DNA of 34,561 bases, from the NCBI GenBank assembly GCA_945905835.1, contig CAMDQJ010000041.1, positions 1 through 34,561 of the forward strand, in the 5' to 3' direction. This stretch comes from Asaia bogorensis (GTDB taxonomy: Bacteria > Pseudomonadota > Alphaproteobacteria > Reyranellales > Reyranellaceae). Under the pieces are notes generated by a model. The model was not told the DNA's origin, did not search any database, and saw only the letters and a program-made list of their open reading frames with translations. Below, in pieces: positions 7,684 through 16,648 of the stretch (the stretch's first letter is position 1; each line of letters begins with the position of its first letter). The position numbers and the translations under genes were made by a program.

Positions 7684-9795
7684 TTACGCCAATTTGCGGA
7701 CCCAGACGGCGGTGTCGTGAAACACGGCGCCACCATGCGGCCAGCCGGGATCGGCCGACGTCACGGCATTGATGCCGATACCGGTCTCGAAGTTGCGATT
7801 GGGCCAGATGCCCTCGACGACGACGACGCCCCTCTGCTGACCGGCCTTGGGCTTGGCACGCACGATCGTTTTGCCGCGTTCGTTGCCGACTTCGACGCGA
7901 TCGCCCTCGACCACGCCCATGGTGGCGCAATCTTCGGGGTTGATCATCGCCGTCGGCCGCACTTCGCGTTTCTGCGAGCTCGGCGTCTCGGTGAACGTCG
8001 AATTGAGGAAGGTGCGCGCCGGTGCGGCGACCAGGCGAAACGGCTTTTCCGCCGTGGCGTTATCGATCACGTCGAAATGGTCGGGCAGTTTCGGCATGTC
8101 CTTGCCGCGCGGCCCATAGGTCGTCCAGTCGGGCTTGAAGCGGAACTTCTTGTCCGGCCAGGCGAAGCCATCGAGGAAGTGTGAGGTCTCGAAGCCCAGG
8201 TGATAATCCTGGCCACCCTTGCTCCAATTGGTCTCGGCATCCCACATGCCGGACTTCTTCAGCGTCTCGTCCATGATCTCCCACGGCGTCATGTCGAAGC
8301 CGCGATGCCTTGCGCCGAGCCGCTTGGCCAACTCGGAAATTACGTAGTGGTTCTCGCGTGTTTCGCCCGGCGCCTCGATGACGGCCTTCGTCACTTGGAA
8401 ATAAGTGTGCCCGCTCGCGGTGTAGAAATCGTCATGCTCGAGGAACATGGTTGCCGGCAGCACGATGTCGGCATAGGCCGCCGTCTCGGTCATGAACTGC
8501 TCGTGCACGCAGACGAACAGGTCGTCGCGCTTGAAGCCCTTGTGCACCAGCTCGAGCTCGGGGCAGACCATCGCTGGATTGGTGTTCTGGATCAGCATCG
8601 CCGTCACCGGCGGACCGCCCTTCAGCGCCTCGCGGTCGCCGGTCAGGATCGGCCCCAGCCGTGACTGGTCGAGATCGCGGATCGAGGTGTCGACTACGTC
8701 CAGACCTTCGATCAGCGTACGATTGAGCGGATACATGCCGGTGTGGCCGTAGAGCGCGCCGCCTCCCTTGTATTTCCACGCGCCGGTCACCGCCGGCAGG
8801 CACGTCACGGCGTGCATGTTGACCGCGCCGTTGCGGCTGCGGCTGAAACCGTGATGGCAGCGGATGAAGGCGGCCTTGCTCTGCCCGAATAGGCGCGCAA
8901 AGGCCACGATCTCGTCCGCCGGCAGGCCGGTGATCTTCGACGCCCACTCCGGGGTGCGCGTCGAGACATGGGCTGCCAACTCATCCGGCGCATCGGTGTA
9001 GCGGCGAAGATAATCCCAGTCGGCGTAGCCTTCTTTGAACAGCACATGCATGACGCCGACCGCCAGCGCGCCGTCTGTGCCCGGCCGCACCGCGAGATGC
9101 ATGTCGGCCTGCTCGGCGGTGCCGGTGCGATAGGGATCGACCACGACCAGCTTGGCGCCGCGCTTCTTGGCGCGCATGGCGTGGCTCATGACGTTGACCT
9201 GGGTGTTCACGGGATTGCCGCCCCAGATCACCACCAGATCGGAATGTTCGGCGATCTCGCGCATATCGGCGCCGCGCTTGGCGCCGGTGCCGACGATCCA
9301 GCCGGTATCGGAGAGCGTGACGCAAATGGTCGAGAAATAGCGCGAGTATTTCATCTCGTGCCGCAGCCGGTTGATGCCGTCGCGCTGCACGATGCCCATA
9401 GTGCCAGCGTAATAATACGGCCAAACCGTTTCCGCACCGTGCTGGCGTGCCTTGGCCTGGAACTGCTCGGCCACTGTATCGAGCGCGTCGCTCCACGAGG
9501 TCTCGGCAAACTGCTTGGAACCCTTGGGTCCGGTACGACGAAGCGGCTTCATCAGCCGGTCGGGGTGATGGATGCGTTCGGCGTAGCGCGCGACCTTCTC
9601 GCAGATCACACCCGCGGTGTAGTCGTTGCGCTGCGAGCCGCGCACGCGGCCGATCGTCCTGGCGTCTAGTCGCTCGACGTCCAGCGCACAGGTGCTGGTG
9701 CAGTCGTGCGGGCACACCGACGGAACGATGGTTACGCCGGAGTCTGGATTTTTGGCCCGCGCACCGGGTGCAAAGGCATGATCGTCAGGGGACAT
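7684..9795 (-). CDS. Molybdopterin-dependent oxidoreductase (DMSO-reductase superfamily), copy 1
   Basis: Mo/W-bis-MGD enzyme of 703 residues. The N-terminus carries a [4Fe-4S] ligand set C28-x3-C32-x3-C36-x28-C65. It is followed by the MGD-binding domains (WGGNPVNTQ, VVVDPYRTGTAEQADMHLAV, LIQNTNPAMVCPELE) and a C-terminal molydopterin-dinucleotide-binding beta barrel containing GVVEGDRVEVGNERG. No Tat signal is seen, so it is probably cytoplasmic. The substrate is unknown; the family includes formate dehydrogenases, acetylene hydratase and others. The ATG at 9795 is used; longer frames upstream are arginine-rich and overlap the divergent gene. A second related gene lies at 19272-21308. Confidence 0.92.
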   Translation of the reverse strand: MSPDDHAFAPGARAKNPDSGVTIVPSVCPHDCTSTCALDVERLDARTIGRVRGSQRNDYTAGVICEKVARYAERIHHPDRLMKPLRRTGPKGSKQFAETSWSDALDTVAEQFQAKARQHGAETVWPYYYAGTMGIVQRDGINRLRHEMKYSRYFSTICVTLSDTGWIVGTGAKRGADMREIAEHSDLVVIWGGNPVNTQVNVMSHAMRAKKRGAKLVVVDPYRTGTAEQADMHLAVRPGTDGALAVGVMHVLFKEGYADWDYLRRYTDAPDELAAHVSTRTPEWASKITGLPADEIVAFARLFGQSKAAFIRCHHGFSRSRNGAVNMHAVTCLPAVTGAWKYKGGGALYGHTGMYPLNRTLIEGLDVVDTSIRDLDQSRLGPILTGDREALKGGPPVTAMLIQNTNPAMVCPELELVHKGFKRDDLFVCVHEQFMTETAAYADIVLPATMFLEHDDFYTASGHTYFQVTKAVIEAPGETRENHYVISELAKRLGARHRGFDMTPWEIMDETLKKSGMWDAETNWSKGGQDYHLGFETSHFLDGFAWPDKKFRFKPDWTTYGPRGKDMPKLPDHFDVIDNATAEKPFRLVAAPARTFLNSTFTETPSSQKREVRPTAMINPEDCATMGVVEGDRVEVGNERGKTIVRAKPKAGQQRGVVVVEGIWPNRNFETGIGINAVTSADPGWPHGGAVFHDTAVWVRKLA

Positions 9796-9857
9796 GTGGA
9801 CGCTCCGCGGGAACTGCCTCAGCATACAGTGCGCCCCTCCCGCCCGGAAACGCCGTT

Positions 9858-11111
9858 TTGTCGCCAGCCTCGCCTGCTCCACCCGCCATTCGCCGCGCCG
9901 TCGATGCCGACGCGCCCGCCGTCGCGGCGCTGCTGTCGCGCGAGGCGCGGCCGGCCACCACCGAGGATCGCGCAACCTTCGTGATGGAGGCCGACGGCCG
10001 GCTGATTGGCGCGCTGGAGCTCGTCCAGACCGCCGATCATCTGGCGATCAATTGCATTGCCGTCGCGGCCGACATGCGAGGCCACGGTCACGGCAAGGTC
10101 CTTGTGGCCTTCGCCGAAGCCGCTGCGCGCGAGATCGAGGCCCGCGAGCTCAGCATCGGCCCGCGCGTCACGGCCAACGGCTTCTTCACCGCGCTCGGCT
10201 ACACCGGCGGCCGAAAGCGGGTCGCCGGCGGGTCGATTCAGCTCGCCCGCCAGCATCTCGAAGCCGTGGGCGTGCCCCTGCTGCGCGACGGCAGCGGAAC
10301 GCTCGGCCGGACCGTCTACTATCGCGCCGTCTGGACCGCGATAGCGATTATCGTCGGCGTGGGCAGCATTTCGCTCGCTGCCTTCGGGCGCGGGCAGCTG
10401 ACGATCGTGCATCTGGCCTTGCCGGCAATCCTTTGCCTGGCGGGTACGGCCTTCGCGTTCTGGCAGCTCGTGCTGGTGATCGTCGCGGCGCGGCGCGTTG
10501 ACCGCGCGGCCCGCTCCCTGCTGGCGATGGCGGCCGCGGTAGCCGCGATGTTGGCAATCGCCGACACGATCTACGACAAGGCGGTCCCCCAGCTCGCCGA
10601 GCTGTGGGCGATCTACCAGGGCGACGTCGAGAGGAACGACTTCGTCATGGTGGTGAGCCCCGACGGACGGGCGCTGCATTTCGAGGGATCGCTCGGGATC
10701 GGCACCGAGAAGGCCATGCAGCTGGTCCTCCGCGAGCATCCTGCCGTGCGTGAGGTTGTGCTGGCGGGCCCCGGCGGCCGGCTTGGCGCCGCCTACGAGG
10801 TATCCCACATGCTGCGCAGGCACCGCCTCGCCACGCGTGTCGACGGCGAATGCGCCTCGGCCTGCACGATCATGTTCCTGGGCGGCGTCGAGCGCCGCGT
10901 TTCGCCGGGCGCCGTTCTCGCCTTCCATCAGGCCGGTTTTCCCGGCATGAGCAAGGCCGACATGTACGACAGCAATCGGTATTTGACGCGCTTCCTGATC
11001 GTCCAGGCGGGCCTCACTTCGGCCTTCGCCAATCGCGTCGTCGACACACCGCCCGACACGGTGTGGGTGCCGACGCTCGACGAGTTGAAGGCCGGCCGAG
11101 TGGTGAAGTGA
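9858..11111 (+). CDS. GNAT acetyltransferase / membrane / ClpP-like protease-fold fusion
   Basis: A 417-residue protein with three parts. Residues 11-115 form a GNAT domain, with the acetyl-CoA loop RGHGHGK at 74-80 and a C-terminal NGFFTALGY motif. Residues 158-236 contain about three hydrophobic helices. Residues 262-417 match the COG3904-type ClpP/SppA-like fold: GPGGRLG, a serine in GECASACTIMFLGG (Ser334), a histidine in AFHQAG (His357), and a VWVPTLDELKAGRV end. Ser and His align with the ClpP catalytic pair by order (inference). The start is the TTG at 9858; no ATG or GTG fits and the ribosome-binding site is weak. It precedes an acyl-CoA synthetase by 11 bases with a good AGGAGA site. 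Confidence 0.75.
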   Translation: MSPASPAPPAIRRAVDADAPAVAALLSREARPATTEDRATFVMEADGRLIGALELVQTADHLAINCIAVAADMRGHGHGKVLVAFAEAAAREIEARELSIGPRVTANGFFTALGYTGGRKRVAGGSIQLARQHLEAVGVPLLRDGSGTLGRTVYYRAVWTAIAIIVGVGSISLAAFGRGQLTIVHLALPAILCLAGTAFAFWQLVLVIVAARRVDRAARSLLAMAAAVAAMLAIADTIYDKAVPQLAELWAIYQGDVERNDFVMVVSPDGRALHFEGSLGIGTEKAMQLVLREHPAVREVVLAGPGGRLGAAYEVSHMLRRHRLATRVDGECASACTIMFLGGVERRVSPGAVLAFHQAGFPGMSKADMYDSNRYLTRFLIVQAGLTSAFANRVVDTPPDTVWVPTLDELKAGRVVK

Positions 11112-11122
11112 CAGGAGACGGC

Positions 11123-12763
11123 ATGATCCCGCACGGCGTTCCCTACGAAGAAGCGATGAAGCAATTCCGCTGGCCCCGGCCCGACAAGTTCAACATCGGC
11201 CGGGCGGTCTGCGAGCGTCATCCGCCGGATGCGCTGGCGCTGATCGTCGAGAATGCCGACGGCGGCGTTCGCAACTGGACGTTCGGTCAATTGCTAACGG
11301 CGAGTTCGCGGCTGGCCAATGCGCTCGGCGAGCGCGGCGTCGGCAAGGGTGACCGTGTCGGCGTCTTCCTGTCGCAAGGCGCGGAACTTACGCTCTGCCA
11401 TCTCGCCTGCTACCGCATGGGCGCCATAGCGCTGCCACTGTTCAGCCTGTTCGGCGAAGAGGCACTGGAGTTCCGCCTCGCCAACGCCGAGGCCTCGGCC
11501 ATCGTCACCGACATCAGCCAGCTGCCCAAGCTGCTGGCCGTGCGCGACCGCCTGCCGCATCTCAAGACCGTCGTCGTGATCGGCGCCGGCGCGCACGGCG
11601 ACGACTTCCTTGATTGGGACCGCCTGCTCGCCGCCGCATCCGACCGCTTCGCCACGGTCGACACCGACGCCGAGGACCCGGCGCTCCTGATCTATACGTC
11701 CGGCACGACGGGGCAACCCAAAGGGGCGCTGCACGCGCATCGTATGATGCTGGGTTCGATCCCGCCGGTGGAGCAGTGGCTCAGCCACTGGCCGCGCGGC
11801 AACGAGGTCATGTGGACGCCGGCCGAATGGGCGTGGATCGCCGGGCTCTACGACGCTCTTTTTCCGGCCTGGTACTACGGCACGCCGGTGCTGGCGCATC
11901 GTTTCGCCAAGTTCGACCCGGAGCGCGCCTTCGCGCTGCTGGCCAAGCACCGCGTCGGCGTCGGGTTCATCCCGCCGACCGCGCTCAAGATGATGCGCCA
12001 GGTCGACAAGCCACGGCAGCGCTGGAATTACGATCTGCGCGCCGTCAGCACCGGCGGCGAGGCCATGGGCGAGGAGCTTCTGGCCTGGGGCCACGACACC
12101 TTCGGCACGACCATCTCGGAAGGCTACGGCCAGACCGAGATGAACCTGATGCTGCTCAATTCGCCGGACTGGTTCGAGGTTCGCCCCGGATCGTGCGGCC
12201 GCGCCTGCCCCGGCCGCCGCGTCGCCATCGTCGATGCCAACGGCGATCCGCTACCGGCCGGCCAGGAAGGCCAGATCGCGGGCTGGCGCTACGATCCCAT
12301 CGTCATGCTGGAATACTGGCGCAACGCCGAGGCGACCGAGCGCAAGTATGCCGGCGACTGGCTGCTGACCGGCGATCTCGGGCGGATGGACGAGGACGGC
12401 TATGTCTTCTTCAAGAGCCGCGACGACGACGTGATCACCTCGGGCGGCTATCGCATCGGCCCGGGCGAGATCGAGGAGTGCCTGATGAAGCATCCTGCCG
12501 TCGCCATGGTCGGCGTCGTCGGCATCCCGGACAAGGTGCGCACGGAGATCGTGAAGGCGTTCGTACAGCTCCGGCCGGCCGTGGCGGCGAGCGAAGCGCT
12601 GAAGGGCGAGCTGGCGCAGTACGTGAAGACGCGGCTCGCCGCCCACGAATATCCGCGCGAGGTCGAGTTCGTGTCGGAGTTGCCGTTGACCACGACGGGC
12701 AAGATCATGCGACGGGAGTTGCGCCGCCTCGACGCCGAGCGCCGAAGCGCGACGGGCGGCTAG
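11123..12763 (+). CDS. AMP-dependent acyl-CoA synthetase
   Basis: A 546-residue ANL-superfamily enzyme that activates a carboxylic acid as acyl-AMP and transfers it to CoA. Visible motifs are the P-loop IYTSGTTGQPKGALHAHR (A3), ISEGYGQTEMNL (A5), the hinge region with DGYVFFKSRDDDVITSGGYR (A7-A8), and TTTGKIMRRELR with the catalytic Lys (A10). The pattern resembles medium-chain or acetyl-CoA-synthetase-like members; the precise acid is unknown. The ATG at 11123 has AGGAGA upstream and lies 11 bases after the previous stop, so the two genes are probably an operon. Confidence 0.95.
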   Translation: MIPHGVPYEEAMKQFRWPRPDKFNIGRAVCERHPPDALALIVENADGGVRNWTFGQLLTASSRLANALGERGVGKGDRVGVFLSQGAELTLCHLACYRMGAIALPLFSLFGEEALEFRLANAEASAIVTDISQLPKLLAVRDRLPHLKTVVVIGAGAHGDDFLDWDRLLAAASDRFATVDTDAEDPALLIYTSGTTGQPKGALHAHRMMLGSIPPVEQWLSHWPRGNEVMWTPAEWAWIAGLYDALFPAWYYGTPVLAHRFAKFDPERAFALLAKHRVGVGFIPPTALKMMRQVDKPRQRWNYDLRAVSTGGEAMGEELLAWGHDTFGTTISEGYGQTEMNLMLLNSPDWFEVRPGSCGRACPGRRVAIVDANGDPLPAGQEGQIAGWRYDPIVMLEYWRNAEATERKYAGDWLLTGDLGRMDEDGYVFFKSRDDDVITSGGYRIGPGEIEECLMKHPAVAMVGVVGIPDKVRTEIVKAFVQLRPAVAASEALKGELAQYVKTRLAAHEYPREVEFVSELPLTTTGKIMRRELRRLDAERRSATGG

Positions 12764-12764
12764 G

Positions 12765-12863
12765 TCAGGTCGGCAGCGAGCCGAAGCGCGACAGCGAGCG
12801 CGGCAGGCGGCCCTGGAAGTCGATCACCGATTCACAGAGGCGTTCGAGGCGCGAGCGGTACAT
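12765..12863 (-). CDS. Short basic ORF, 32 residues, unknown function
   Basis: The product is Arg-rich (MYRSRLERLC...SLSRFGSLPT) and too short for family assignment. It has a GAGGAG ribosome-binding site eight bases before the ATG, and that site overlaps the native stop codon (12875-12877) of the upstream gene, an arrangement suggesting translational coupling. It is convergent with and almost touches the acyl-CoA synthetase gene. It could be a genuine small protein or a chance ORF. Confidence 0.45.
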   Translation of the reverse strand: MYRSRLERLCESVIDFQGRLPRSLSRFGSLPT

Positions 12864-12874
12864 GGCGATGCTCC

Positions 12875-13821
12875 TCAGTTTCCGCTGAGCTGGGTGATGC
12901 CCTTCGGCGTGCCGGGGGTCGTGCTGGTGAGATCGGTCGTGCGGCGCTTGGGCGTCACCTCGTCGGAGGCGGCCTGCTAGAGGTCGGTCTCGGCGGCCAT
13001 GCACTGCTCGACGCTGGTCACGCTGTTGCCGGCCAGGGCGAGCGGCATGTTGAGCACGCTCTTGTTGCGCAGCGGCTCGAGCACGACGCCCGACACCGTG
13101 GCGCCGGTGAGGAACTGCAGGTCGAGCTCGCGGCGGTTGATGGTGATGTCGAACACCAGCATCGGCGCCTCGCTGGTGCCGGCGATGCGCACATTGCGCA
13201 CGCGGTCGCCGAGCTCGGCCACGACCCCGGCCAGACCGCCGGCGACATTGACCGTGCGGCCGTTGACGATGACCTGGGCGCCGAACGGGCTCGCGGCATT
13301 AGCCTCGCCCGCCGCGCCGACCACGATAACGCGGTATTCGCCGTCTTCCGGGGCCTCAGTGCGGAACCGCTTCACCTCGGCGAGCGAATCGAAGCTGAGA
13401 TCGTCCTTGGTGGTGTTGGCGATCGGCTTGTCGCCGTCCTCGAGCCGCGGGTCGCCGGGGACCACGGGGCGATAGCCGGCGGCCGTGCGGGCGCCGACCG
13501 GCTGGAAATCGAAGCCAAGCGTGCCCTTGGGCGGCACGAAATTGGGATCGATGGCGACCGGCACGATGTTGGCGGCACAGGCCGTTCCGGCGGCCACCTG
13601 GACGGCCTGGCGCACGGTATTGCCGTCGCAGCCTCCCGGGGGGGGGGCTCAAGCGCTCGCGATAGGCCTCCAGCACGCCCTTGGTGCGCTCCACGACGGC
13701 CTGGCGGTCGCCGTCATGGCCGACGAACTTGCGGAAGTCCTGCTGCCAGCCCGGCACCCCGGCGGCCATCTGGCCAGCCACGCGCTGGATCTCGGCGCCT
13801 CCTGCCTGGGCATGAACCGGG
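12875..13821 (-). pseudogene. Secreted protein of unknown function with nonsense codon, frameshift and missing 5' end
   Basis: Three lesions are visible. The left boundary of the inserted block cuts the 5' end: the first residues read PVHAQAGGAEI, which looks like a signal-peptidase site (AQA), so little more than a signal peptide may be missing. A run of ten G at 13638-13647 shifts the frame; with nine, the protein reads through from ERLSPPP to GGCDGNTVRQAV. A TAG at 12977-12979 interrupts the 3' part, yet the same frame continues 33 codons to a TGA at 12875-12877 (ending GITQLSGN), from which the small downstream ORF is spaced. The middle contains beta-rich sequence (FDFQPVGARTAAGYRPV) reminiscent of carbohydrate-binding modules; that resemblance is weak. 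Confidence 0.6.
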
Positions 13822-13824
13822 GGG

Positions 13825-14137
13825 TTACTCGAGCCCAAGGGCGCCAAGATCGAGATCGCCCGCAACGGGCGTGAGGCGCTCGAGCACTTGCGCCAGCACC
13901 CCGGTATCGATCTCGTGCTGATGGACATCATGATGCCGGTGATGGATGGCCTGGAGGCGACTCGGGAGATCCGCAAGAAGCCCCAGTTTGCCAAGCTCCC
14001 GATCATCGCGCTCACGGCCAAGGCGATGATCGACGATCGGGAAAAATGCCTCGAAGCCGGTACGAACGGCTACATCGCCAAGCCGCTCCATGCCGACAAG
14101 CTCCTGTCCCTCGCCCGGGGTGTGGATCCGCAAGTGA
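13825..14137 (+). pseudogene. Receiver domain, C-terminal fragment of a hybrid sensor kinase
   Basis: The translation from 13825 (LLEPKGAKIEIARNG) onward is a typical receiver domain. It has the phosphorylation loop VLMDIMMPVMDG with the acceptor Asp, the conserved Thr/Ser-Ala segment ALTAKAM and the NGYIAKP lysine. The N-terminal acidic pair and everything upstream are lost at the block edge. Near the end, CCCGGGGTG holds one G too many: with three G the frame reads LARVWIRK and stops at a TGA that overlaps the CheR ATG (TGATG). As written, the receiver runs in frame into CheR. The parent was probably a hybrid histidine kinase (inference). Confidence 0.75.
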
Positions 14138-14955
14138 TGGACCGATCGGTCCGCGACATCGAGCTCGGACTCCTGCTCGACGCTATCTACCATACGTACT
14201 ACTATGATTTTCGAAGCTACTCGGAGGCACCGGTAAAGCGCCGTGTCACGACGGCACTCTTTCATTTCAGATGTGAAACGATCTCCAAGCTCCAGGAGCG
14301 CGTACTCCGCGAGCCGCACCTGTTCACCGAGTTGCTGCGCTTCCTCACCGTCCAGGTGAGCGAGATGTTCCGCGACCCGACGTATTACCGCGCGCTCAGG
14401 GAGACGGTGGTCCCTTATCTGAAGACGTATGCGTCGCTCAAGATCTGGGTCGCGGGATGCTCCACGGGAGAGGAGGCCTATTCGCTCGCGATCGTACTTT
14501 ACGAAGAGGGACTCCTCGACCGCACTTTGATCTACGCGACCGACATCAACCCGGAGAGCCTGCGCACCGCCGAAGAGGGGGTGTATGAGATCGAGCGCTT
14601 CACGAAGTTTACCGAAAGTTACCGGCTTACCGGCGGGCGTGCATCGCTTGGCGACTACTACTCGGCCGCCTATGGAGGAGCCGTGCTCGATCGCAGTTTG
14701 AAGAAGGCGATTGTGTTCTCCGACCATAGTCTCGCGACCGACAGTGTGTTCGCGGAGATGCACCTCGTATCGTGCCGCAACGTTCTCATCTACTTCGAGA
14801 AGGGACCCCAGGAACGCGCGCTCGGTTTGCTAAGAGATTCACTGTGCCACAGGGGTTTTCTCGGTCTCGGGCTCAAGGAGACGTTGCGATTCTCGCAGCA
14901 CGCGGCGGCGTTCGCCGAACTCGTACCGGACGCTCGCATCTACCAAAGGATCTAG
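14137..14955 (+). CDS. cheR: CheR-type chemoreceptor glutamate methyltransferase
   Basis: SAM-dependent O-methyltransferase of the CheR family, 272 residues from the ATG at 14137. It has the N-terminal helical domain (IELGLLLDAIY...YDFRSYS), the SAM-binding motif IWVAGCSTGEEAYSLA at about 103-118, the acidic ATDINPESL loop, and the VSCRNVLIYF motif. Classical CheR methylates chemoreceptors, but this short form, sitting with stand-alone CheB and kinase pieces, belongs to non-canonical chemosensory-like modules whose targets are unclear. In the sequence as written it is fused to the preceding receiver; I place the start at the ATG overlapping the presumed native stop. It ends immediately before cheB. 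Confidence 0.88.
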   Translation: MDRSVRDIELGLLLDAIYHTYYYDFRSYSEAPVKRRVTTALFHFRCETISKLQERVLREPHLFTELLRFLTVQVSEMFRDPTYYRALRETVVPYLKTYASLKIWVAGCSTGEEAYSLAIVLYEEGLLDRTLIYATDINPESLRTAEEGVYEIERFTKFTESYRLTGGRASLGDYYSAAYGGAVLDRSLKKAIVFSDHSLATDSVFAEMHLVSCRNVLIYFEKGPQERALGLLRDSLCHRGFLGLGLKETLRFSQHAAAFAELVPDARIYQRI

Positions 14956-15555
14956 ATGAGCGACATCGAAGCCATCGTGATCGGTGGGTCGGCGGGGGCG
15001 CTCGATGCGCTGCTCTCGATCGTGCCTGCGCTGCCCGAACAGGTGTCGTGCCCGATCGTCATCGTGCTTCACCTGCCGCCTACGCAGCCGAACTTCGTGC
15101 CGAAGATCCTGTCCCGGATCTGTGCGCGAGCCGTGCACGAAGCCGAGGACAAGGTGCCGCTCCGCGACCAAACGATCTACGTCGCGGCGCCGAACTATCA
15201 CCTCCTGATTGAACGGAATCGCTCACTGTCACTATCGATTGACGAACCCGTCCATTATTCCCGCCCGGCGATTGACGTGCTGTTCGAGTCGGCTGCCGAC
15301 GCCTACGGACCGGCGGTGGCCGGCCTCGTGCTCTCCGGCGCGAACCAGGATGGCGCGGAGGGGCTCTGCCAGATTCGGCAAGCCAGTGGTGTGGCGATCG
15401 TCCAAGCCCCGGCAACGGCGTCTTTTCCGATGATGCCCGAAACGGCCATGCGGCGCGTCGGACCCTCCGCCCATGTGGTCCGGCTCGTGGATCTCGGAGC
15501 CTTCCTCGCAAGGCTCGCCAGCGCCAAGATCCGCGATCAGGACTTGCTACGATGA
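14956..15555 (+). CDS. cheB: CheB-type methylesterase, catalytic domain only
   Basis: A 199-residue protein comprising only the CheB esterase domain. The catalytic triad is visible: Ser12 in GGSAGA, His39 in VLHLP and Asp132 in SGANQDGAEG. There is no receiver domain, so activity cannot be controlled by phosphorylation as in E. coli CheB. It would remove methyl groups from glutamates modified by CheR. The ATG directly follows the cheR stop (TAGATG), and its TGA overlaps the next start (ATGA), showing tight translational coupling. Confidence 0.92.
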   Translation: MSDIEAIVIGGSAGALDALLSIVPALPEQVSCPIVIVLHLPPTQPNFVPKILSRICARAVHEAEDKVPLRDQTIYVAAPNYHLLIERNRSLSLSIDEPVHYSRPAIDVLFESAADAYGPAVAGLVLSGANQDGAEGLCQIRQASGVAIVQAPATASFPMMPETAMRRVGPSAHVVRLVDLGAFLARLASAKIRDQDLLR

Positions 15556-16644
15556 CCTCCGAACCGGTCAAGCTTCTGCTCGTCGACGACACGAATGAGA
15601 ACCTGTTCGCGCTCGAGGCGATCATTCGCCGCAAGGGTCTCGAAGTGCTCGTGGCGAGATCGGGATCCGATGCCCTCGAGCTATTGCTCGTACACGACGT
15701 GTCTCTAGCGCTGCTTGACGTTCAGATGCCCGTGATGGACGGCTTCGCACTTGCCGAGTTGATGCGCGGGGTCGAGCGTGCCAAGCACGTGCCAATCATC
15801 TTCGTGACTGCCGGAGCCCGTGATCCGCAGCGCGTGTTCAAGGGCTACGAGTCCGGCGCCGTCGACTTCCTGTTCAAACCGATCGATCCACATATCCTGA
15901 AGAGCAAGACGGACGTGTTCTTCGATCTGGCGCAGCAGCGCCGGGAGGTCTCGCAGACGCTTCGCCTCAACCAGATTTTTTGCCGGCATCCTCGGACAAG
16001 ACCTGCGGAATCCGCTCGCAGCGATGATCACGGGCGCCGCGTGGCTCAAGCGACAGATCGACGACGAAGCTCAGCTGCGTACCTTGGGCGAGATGATGGC
16101 GGCCGGCCATCGCATGACCGAGATGATCGAGCAGCTCCTCGATCTGACCCGCGCCAGGCTCACCGGTGGGCTCGGCCTCTCGTACGCGAGCGAGCATCTC
16201 GATGTCGGGAAGCTCGTCCAGCGCGCCGTCGACGTGCTTCGCGCGACGAACCCGGACCGCGAGATCGTGATCGAATCCGCTGACGATTGCACGACGTGGG
16301 GCGATCCCGATCGGCTGCTGCAGCTGTTCTCCAATCTGGTCGGCAATGCGCTCCGCCACGGGACGCGAGGGACCGCCATCTCATTAAGCATCGCCGGCGG
16401 CGAACGCGAGATCGTGATCCGGGTTCGCAATGGAGGTGTCATCCCGCCCGAGCTATTGCCGGTGATCTTCGAACCGTTCCGTGGCCGAACCGACAGTCTC
16501 GGGCTCTTCATCTCGCAGCAGATCGCGACGGCACACGACGGCGCCATCGGAGTCGACTCGATCTCCACGGGCGGGACTGTCGTCTTCACCGTGCGCCTGC
16601 CGCGCCGGCGCGAGCACGTCGCGCAAATGAATACCGCCGAGTGA
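15552..16644 (+). pseudogene. Receiver-histidine kinase, frameshifted, with Gln at the phospho-histidine position
   Basis: The first 140 residues are a receiver domain: LLLVDDTNEN acidic pocket, ALLDVQMPVMDG acceptor Asp, FKPID lysine. At 15976-15981 a run of six T shifts the frame; with five T the protein continues QIFAGILGQDLRNPLAA, a HisKA dimerisation helix. It then has an N-box (LFSNLVGNALRHG) and a C-terminal ATPase half ending at 16644. The H-box normally reads G-H-D-L-R-N-P; here the His codon is CAA (Gln), one base from His. The G2 box is short (DSLGLFISQQIA). Even with the frame restored, autophosphorylation looks doubtful. About 363 residues intact. Confidence 0.82.
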
Positions 16645-16648
16645 CCCA

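Noticed and set aside
9447-9857. Longer N-terminus for the acetyltransferase fusion
   Set aside because: The upstream frame is Arg/Ser-rich and antisense to the molybdopterin enzyme; the GNAT domain begins after 9858.
13638-13647. G-quadruplex or regulatory G tract
   Set aside because: A single G10 run inside coding sequence that breaks the frame is better explained as a homopolymer length change or error.
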